62,436 nucleotides of DNA from UMGS172 sp045649545 (GTDB taxonomy: Bacteria; Bacillota; Clostridia; Oscillospirales; Acutalibacteraceae), in contig JAZRQE010000004.1 of assembly GCA_045649545.1 (NCBI GenBank), positions 1-62,436 on the forward strand, read 5' to 3'. Position numbers and translations under genes: made by a program. Below the pieces are notes generated by a model, which was given only the letters and a program-made list of their open reading frames with translations, did not search any database and had not been told where the DNA came from. Each line of letters begins with the position of its first letter. Positions within the stretch are counted from its first letter, which is position 1. This document shows positions 58,564-62,436 of the stretch, piece after piece.

Positions 58564-59586
58564 CTAAAATCCAAATGCATAATACTGTCCCATTGCCCTA
58601 TATGCAAAAAATGCAAAGGTTAAAACGATGGCACCAAGTTCAACAAACACACGCGTTTCTTTGTTTTCAACAGAATCTATCGCTTCACTAAAGACAACGG
58701 GTATTGCATTTAAAAAGTACATACTGGGTCTTTCAGCGGTACGGCCGACAAGCCTGAATATCCAAATAACCCCACACATAATTCCGGTATTCATAATAAC
58801 CCGTTCTTTTACTTCCTTCATCCAACGGCTTTTTGTTGCCAATGCTAAAACCAAAATTATAATAAGTATGACAAAAAATATTCCGCCGTTATCAATCTTT
58901 TCAACACCGTAGTTGTAATCCAAGATATCGTTTGCAACCATAAGTAAATTTTCATAACTAAAATACGCCAATAACGTAACGGCAATTGTAATGAACATAT
59001 TTTTTGTGTCTACCCGTCTTACGCCCAGGAAATACATTGGAAGGAATATATACGCCGAGTGATGGAACTGTGCGGCAAGTGCCACCAAAATCGCAAAAGG
59101 TATGATTTTACGCTTTTGAATGAACCTAACCGAAAGCAAGCAAATACCCATTGCCATCGCTTGACGCATGCCTGTAAGGACGAAAAAGAGGTTGCCTATT
59201 GTGACATAAAAATACAACGCCAACAAAGGTCGTTTTGTATTACGCCAACACAAATCAAACACACCTATCAACGAGATAAATGCTGTTATTAATTTAAATA
59301 TAATGTTTGAATCGGTAATGCACCTTATAAGCTTTGTGAAATAATAAAATCCATAATCACTATCAGCCGTAAGTGGTATATCCTCCCAAGCTGTTTCGGC
59401 TATATTTTGAAAACGTCTCATATAACCGATGGTGTCAACTCCGGTAGTATCCGACCTCAATCCAACAAACAACCAAAGCCCAACGCAGCCTAAGATAAAT
59501 ATCCACTTTTTATATTTTGGAATAGCTGTATTATATAAAAAACACAAAACCAGTTCAAAAGCCGCAATGCCTAAATAATATAGCAT
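58564..59586 (-). CDS. EpsG-family polysaccharide polymerase
   Basis: A 340-residue membrane protein with about ten hydrophobic segments. FVGLRSDTTGVDTIGYMRRF near the start, and ALAAQFHHSAYIFLPMYFL in the middle, are the hallmarks of EpsG/Wzy-type polymerases. It would polymerise the repeat unit at the outer membrane face. The gene starts just beyond the hairpin-array element and has the weakest ribosome site (AAAGAGAG) in the operon. Confidence 0.9.
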   Translation of the reverse strand: MLYYLGIAAFELVLCFLYNTAIPKYKKWIFILGCVGLWLFVGLRSDTTGVDTIGYMRRFQNIAETAWEDIPLTADSDYGFYYFTKLIRCITDSNIIFKLITAFISLIGVFDLCWRNTKRPLLALYFYVTIGNLFFVLTGMRQAMAMGICLLSVRFIQKRKIIPFAILVALAAQFHHSAYIFLPMYFLGVRRVDTKNMFITIAVTLLAYFSYENLLMVANDILDYNYGVEKIDNGGIFFVILIIILVLALATKSRWMKEVKERVIMNTGIMCGVIWIFRLVGRTAERPSMYFLNAIPVVFSEAIDSVENKETRVFVELGAIVLTFAFFAYRAMGQYYAFGF

Positions 59587-59610
59587 AAATTAACTCTCTT
59601 TACTAAATTT

Positions 59611-59813
59611 TATAATGGTTATGATTAGTCGAAACATATCTGTTTCGACACAAAATCATTGATTTTGTGGCAAATTTTTAATAAAAATTTGTCCATATCC
59701 ATTGCAATGAGTGTCGTACAAAATCAAATTATACAATTTGATTTTGTTAGAGCCACTTGTCAAGTGGCTCGGCGAAACGCTAATTAGCGTTTCGACAAAC
59801 CACAATCATTATA
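59611..59813. mobile_element. Hairpin-array element with terminal inverted repeats (MITE-like)
   Basis: A 203-base element. The ends 59611-59635 and 59789-59813 are inverted repeats matching at 21 of 25 bases and both end in TA. Between them lie seven adjoining hairpins separated by 0-2 bases: 59628-59649, 59649-59669, 59671-59691, 59693-59716 (decayed), 59718-59747 (13-bp stem), 59750-59770 and 59773-59794 (perfect 22-base palindrome). The stem sequences differ from one another, so this is not a simple tandem repeat. No coding frame is evident except the end of the glycosyltransferase. A TA-target MITE (IS630/mariner type), a structured RNA, or a nested set of insertions are possible. Confidence 0.6.
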
Positions 59814-60986
59814 AACTTCTAAATATTTATTGTAGCAACTGTTTTTATCAAATTTTTTGTGTGCTGATGATATATCAATTTTTAGTGGCTGCTCTTTTAG
59901 TTTTGCAATTGTCGTCAACAAAGCGTCAACGTCATTTTCCTTCACAACAAAACCACTGTCTTGGTCTACAAGCTCAGGTGAGCCACAGCAATCATAGGTT
60001 ATAACCGGTGTTCCTGAGGAAATACTTTCCATATTTACCGTCGGCAAGGTGTCTGCATGGGTTAAATTCACAAAAACATCGCAACTTGAATAAATATCAG
60101 CAAGTTTTTTTCTATCCTTGACGTATTCAAGTGCTAAAACGTTGTTATAATTATCAAACATTTGTTTTTGAGCCTTATTACAGCCGACAATAACAATTTT
60201 ACTGTCTTTATTGCTTTCAACAATTTTTTGTACGGCAATTTTGTTCTCTTCTAAACACCACTTATCCGCCATACCCATAATCACAAATTCGTCTGAAAAA
60301 CCATTCTGTTCCTTAAATGAGCTTTTATGGGGTTTAAAAATCCCCGTGTCTACACCGTTATAAATCACTGTGATATTTTTAGGCTTGAGTAAAGATTTTT
60401 CAGCCTCGGCCTTTATCCACTCACTGCAAGCAACTAAGGTTAAATCTTTAATTTTATTCAAATGCTCTGTTTTATCTTTAAGTACCTTAGAGGTTGCATC
60501 GAAAAACAGGCTTGGTTGTTCACATTTGTTTTGCGGACAGCTCCCGCAAGACGACTGCCACTTATCACACCCAACCGCCACATAATGCGAACACTTTCCT
60601 GTGAAACACCAGCAATCGTGCAACGTGTAAACCGTTTTAATGTTTTTTTCTGCTAAATAATCGCACAATATATTAAGATTTATATAATTACTATGAAGGT
60701 TATGTAAATGCACAACATCAGGACGTATTTTTTCAATATATTTCAATAATTTTTTGGTGGCAATTCTACTGAAATACGCCTGCTTGCCAAAAACGCGGGC
60801 TAATATCGCATGAATTTTCCAGTCTGATTTGTTACCGATTTTATATGAATTTTGAGGTGGGTTTACGGCAGTCTGATAAGCCACAAAAGCAGTATGACCG
60901 TTGTCGTTTAAAAGATTTTCTATATCTTTTACAATAACACCGGTGCTTTTAAAGCCATACACTGCGTTGATTTGCAAAACCTTCAT
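59784..60986 (-). CDS. Glycosyltransferase family 4
   Basis: A 400-residue GT-B enzyme: VLQINAVYGFKSTGVIVKDIE, DVVHLHNLHSNYINL, VYTLHDCWCFTGKCSHY, a cysteine cluster CDKWQSSCGSCPQNKCEQP, VIYNGVDTGIF, and SCDVFVNLTHADTLPTVNMESISSGTPVITYDCCGSPELV. These match the WcaL/putative colanic acid-type group. The last ~9 codons (YNDCGLSKR) and the stop codon lie inside the hairpin-array element, whose insertion probably set the present C-terminus. Confidence 0.92.
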   Translation of the reverse strand: MKVLQINAVYGFKSTGVIVKDIENLLNDNGHTAFVAYQTAVNPPQNSYKIGNKSDWKIHAILARVFGKQAYFSRIATKKLLKYIEKIRPDVVHLHNLHSNYINLNILCDYLAEKNIKTVYTLHDCWCFTGKCSHYVAVGCDKWQSSCGSCPQNKCEQPSLFFDATSKVLKDKTEHLNKIKDLTLVACSEWIKAEAEKSLLKPKNITVIYNGVDTGIFKPHKSSFKEQNGFSDEFVIMGMADKWCLEENKIAVQKIVESNKDSKIVIVGCNKAQKQMFDNYNNVLALEYVKDRKKLADIYSSCDVFVNLTHADTLPTVNMESISSGTPVITYDCCGSPELVDQDSGFVVKENDVDALLTTIAKLKEQPLKIDISSAHKKFDKNSCYNKYLEVYNDCGLSKR

Positions 60987-60997
60987 ATTAACCCTCC

Positions 60998-62245
60998 TTA
61001 TATGATGTTGTTGAAATCCGAAAGCAATTTTTGTCTTATTTTTAAAATATCGAAATGCTCTTTTGCATATTCCCTTATTTTACATGCGTTTTCGTACAAA
61101 TCCGCCTTGGAAATCTCAGTTATTATATCTTTTATTTCTCCATCACCAAACGCAGTGAAGGAACCGTCAATTTCTTTTGCGGCAGTCATAGACGCAACAT
61201 CCTTAGGCCCTATTGCAAAAAGCACTGAGCCACTTTGCAAGCAATCGGTAATTTTAGTGGAAAAAGAATGCTTTACCACCTTTTGCTGTTTCTCGTCAAA
61301 GGACTCAACATGCAAAACTATGTCGGCTGTGTTTAAAATATTGACAATTTCCGAAAACGGCTTTGCTCCGCAAAACTCCGACGCACCATTGACATTTAAA
61401 GCTTCGATAACGCTTTTATCCACTATTGTGGGCGAAAAGATTTTTAAAAACAGTTTATTTTCACTGTTATCGTTATGCGTTTTTATTTCCTCGGCAAGTT
61501 TAATTAAGGTCTTATCTCTGCCATATAATAAATTCCCTGCATAAACAATGGTTTTTATTGGGTTTTGCTTTCTTGTCACGGGCAAAGAAAAATCGCACCC
61601 TTTAGTCAAAATATCAATATTTACGCCAAAAATCCCCTCATATTCATTTTTAAGCGAAGGTGTTATAGCATAAACCTTGGATGCTAAATTCAACTGCTCA
61701 GCAATAATTTTTTTATGTCTTTTATCCCTGTTTGCCGCATAAATATCATCTACAATAAAAGTGACAATTTTACAGTTAGGCAAATGTTTTAAAATAGTTT
61801 TAATGAACAATAAATGAGTTTTTGAAGCCTTTGCAAAACAAAACATTATGTTAGGATTAAAATTCTCCAAAAAATTTTTGAATTTTTTATTTTCCCATTT
61901 TTTTGTTGCAAAAAGCATATCTTCAATAAAATAAACAACTTTGTTTAGTTTTAGTTTATGTACTAAACCTATTGCCTTTTTTTCAGTGCTTTGAACGGTT
62001 TTTGTTTCTGTTGGCTGCTGATATTCAAAATATTCGCCAATTTTTTCTTTTTTAAAGAAATTTTTTATTATAGAAGTATAAGAAATTTTAAAGTATTTTT
62101 TACAAATATTGTTATTCGGCATAGAACTGCGTCTGTATAAAGAGGCAACCTCTATTCCATCAAGACCTGAAAATAAGTTTGACATGGTATTGCCAAAGGC
62201 ATTATTGTCAGACCATTCAATATTTGAAAGCAATAAAACTCTCAT
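60998..62245 (-). CDS. Glycosyltransferase (GT4-like)
   Basis: A 415-residue protein: LLLSNIEWSDNNAFGNTMSNLFSGL at the start, a GT-B C-terminal half with TIVYAGNLLYGRDKTLIKLAEEI, LFLKIFSPTIVD and TADIVLHVESFDEKQQKVVKHSFSTKITDCLQSGSVLFAIGP. The conserved catalytic region is more divergent than in its neighbours. The ATG at 62245 follows AAGGAGAAGA; a longer frame to 62281 overlaps the upstream gene. It lies 10 bases after the epimerase stop. Confidence 0.85.
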   Translation of the reverse strand: MRVLLLSNIEWSDNNAFGNTMSNLFSGLDGIEVASLYRRSSMPNNNICKKYFKISYTSIIKNFFKKEKIGEYFEYQQPTETKTVQSTEKKAIGLVHKLKLNKVVYFIEDMLFATKKWENKKFKNFLENFNPNIMFCFAKASKTHLLFIKTILKHLPNCKIVTFIVDDIYAANRDKRHKKIIAEQLNLASKVYAITPSLKNEYEGIFGVNIDILTKGCDFSLPVTRKQNPIKTIVYAGNLLYGRDKTLIKLAEEIKTHNDNSENKLFLKIFSPTIVDKSVIEALNVNGASEFCGAKPFSEIVNILNTADIVLHVESFDEKQQKVVKHSFSTKITDCLQSGSVLFAIGPKDVASMTAAKEIDGSFTAFGDGEIKDIITEISKADLYENACKIREYAKEHFDILKIRQKLLSDFNNII

Positions 62246-62255
62246 ATTCTTCTCC

Positions 62256-62436
62256 TTACAAATTCTCCTTATACCACTCAATAGCCTCGTTTAAGCCTCG
62301 CTTAAAATCGTAATCAGGGTCATAACCAAGCAGGTTTCTTGCCTTGGTAATGTCAGCGTTACTGTGCTTGATGTCGCCCTTACGGTCAGGTCCGAAGTTG
62401 GGCTTAATATCCTTATTTAAAGCGGTTGTTAACGTG
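62256..62436 (-). CDS. NAD-dependent sugar epimerase, C-terminal end (partial)
   Basis: The last 59 codons of a gene that continues past the window edge. NFGPDRKGDIKHSNADITKA and LLGYDPDYDFKRGLNEAIEWYKENL match the C-terminus of UDP-N-acetylglucosamine/UDP-glucuronate 4-epimerases (short-chain dehydrogenase family). It would supply a UDP-sugar for the polysaccharide and is the first gene of the operon visible here. Confidence 0.9.
   Translation of the reverse strand, partial: TLTTALNKDIKPNFGPDRKGDIKHSNADITKARNLLGYDPDYDFKRGLNEAIEWYKENL

Noticed and set aside
59628..59794. CRISPR-like array
   Set aside because: The palindromic units have different sequences and lack spacers; there are no cas genes. 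The repeat is structural, not a direct repeat.
60972..61544. 190-codon plus-strand frame
   Set aside because: Antisense to a glycosyltransferase gene; no ribosome site or family features.

Overview
The window looks like a chromosomal segment of a strictly anaerobic, spore-forming member of the Clostridia, most likely an Oscillospiraceae/Lachnospiraceae-type gut bacterium. This rests on: Shine-Dalgarno sites of the AAGGAGG type, AT-rich intergenic DNA with consensus TTGACA/TATAAT promoters, a sigma-K gene, a trimeric NAD-linked [FeFe]-hydrogenase, a glycyl-radical enzyme, an SRP RNA-dnaX-ybaB-recR block, and Clostridia-style GC-rich palindromic intergenic repeats. No phage, IS transposase, CRISPR array or resistance gene was seen.

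Layout. (1) 1-1400: a truncated dispersed repeat, a DUF2975/XRE regulator pair and a second palindromic repeat. (2) 1498-17614: a complete glycyl-radical bacterial microcompartment (GRM) operon of the fucose/rhamnose type (GRM5-like). It encodes a propanediol dehydratase-type glycyl-radical enzyme and activase, shell proteins (EutS-type, five BMC-H, BMC-P, BMC-T), a EutP-type GTPase, a class II fuculose/rhamnulose-phosphate aldolase, a PduO-C/GlcG-like protein, two alcohol dehydrogenases, CoA-acylating aldehyde dehydrogenase, PduL, PduS, acetate kinase and a DeoR regulator. An AraC regulator follows. (3) 18691-28080: mixed housekeeping and surface genes (membrane/beta-propeller fusion, AAA ATPase, lipoproteins, initiator tRNA, malic enzyme, sigma-K, FAD oxidoreductase, SASA-type esterase, TrmO). 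(4) 28096-36351: a ten-gene minus-strand hydrogenase operon. The HndABCD-type subunits are interleaved with a HydS-like sensory [FeFe] protein, two DRTGG proteins, two HATPase proteins and a PHP protein. (5) 36677-42980: SRP RNA, dnaX, ybaB, recR, 5S rRNA, nadB, nadC and two small hypotheticals. (6) 43035-49346: a GH16-like lipoprotein with replaced catalytic acids, glutamine synthetase, a PadR/DUF1700/DUF4097 operon and an XRE regulator. (7) 49352-62436: a minus-strand capsule/exopolysaccharide operon that continues past the window edge.

How the genes work together. In the GRM, the sugar phosphate is split by the aldolase to DHAP plus lactaldehyde. Lactaldehyde is reduced to 1,2-propanediol, dehydrated by the radical enzyme to propionaldehyde, and disproportionated to propanol and propionyl-CoA, then propionyl-phosphate, then propionate plus ATP. 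Five proteins carry recognisable amphipathic encapsulation peptides (aldolase C-terminus; PduO-C-like, Zn-ADH, aldehyde dehydrogenase and PduL N-termini). The BMC-T has the pore cysteine that holds an Fe-S cluster in PduT and lies directly beside pduS, suggesting an electron route across the shell. Isomerase, kinase and transporter genes for the sugar are not in the window.

Most noteworthy signals. (a) At 59611-59813, inside the polysaccharide operon, seven back-to-back hairpins with unrelated stem sequences are bracketed by ~25-bp imperfect terminal inverted repeats; one end supplies the last codons of a glycosyltransferase. (b) A BMC-H gene has two in-frame starts, the inner one with a near-perfect ribosome binding site, giving tailed and untailed shell protein. 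(c) A Cys/His-rich linker lies between the aldolase and its encapsulation peptide. (d) A GH16-family lipoprotein has both catalytic glutamates replaced. (e) The hydrogenase operon has a duplicated DRTGG/HATPase regulatory module of unknown mechanism. All functions are inferred by reading the sequence; no database search was run.
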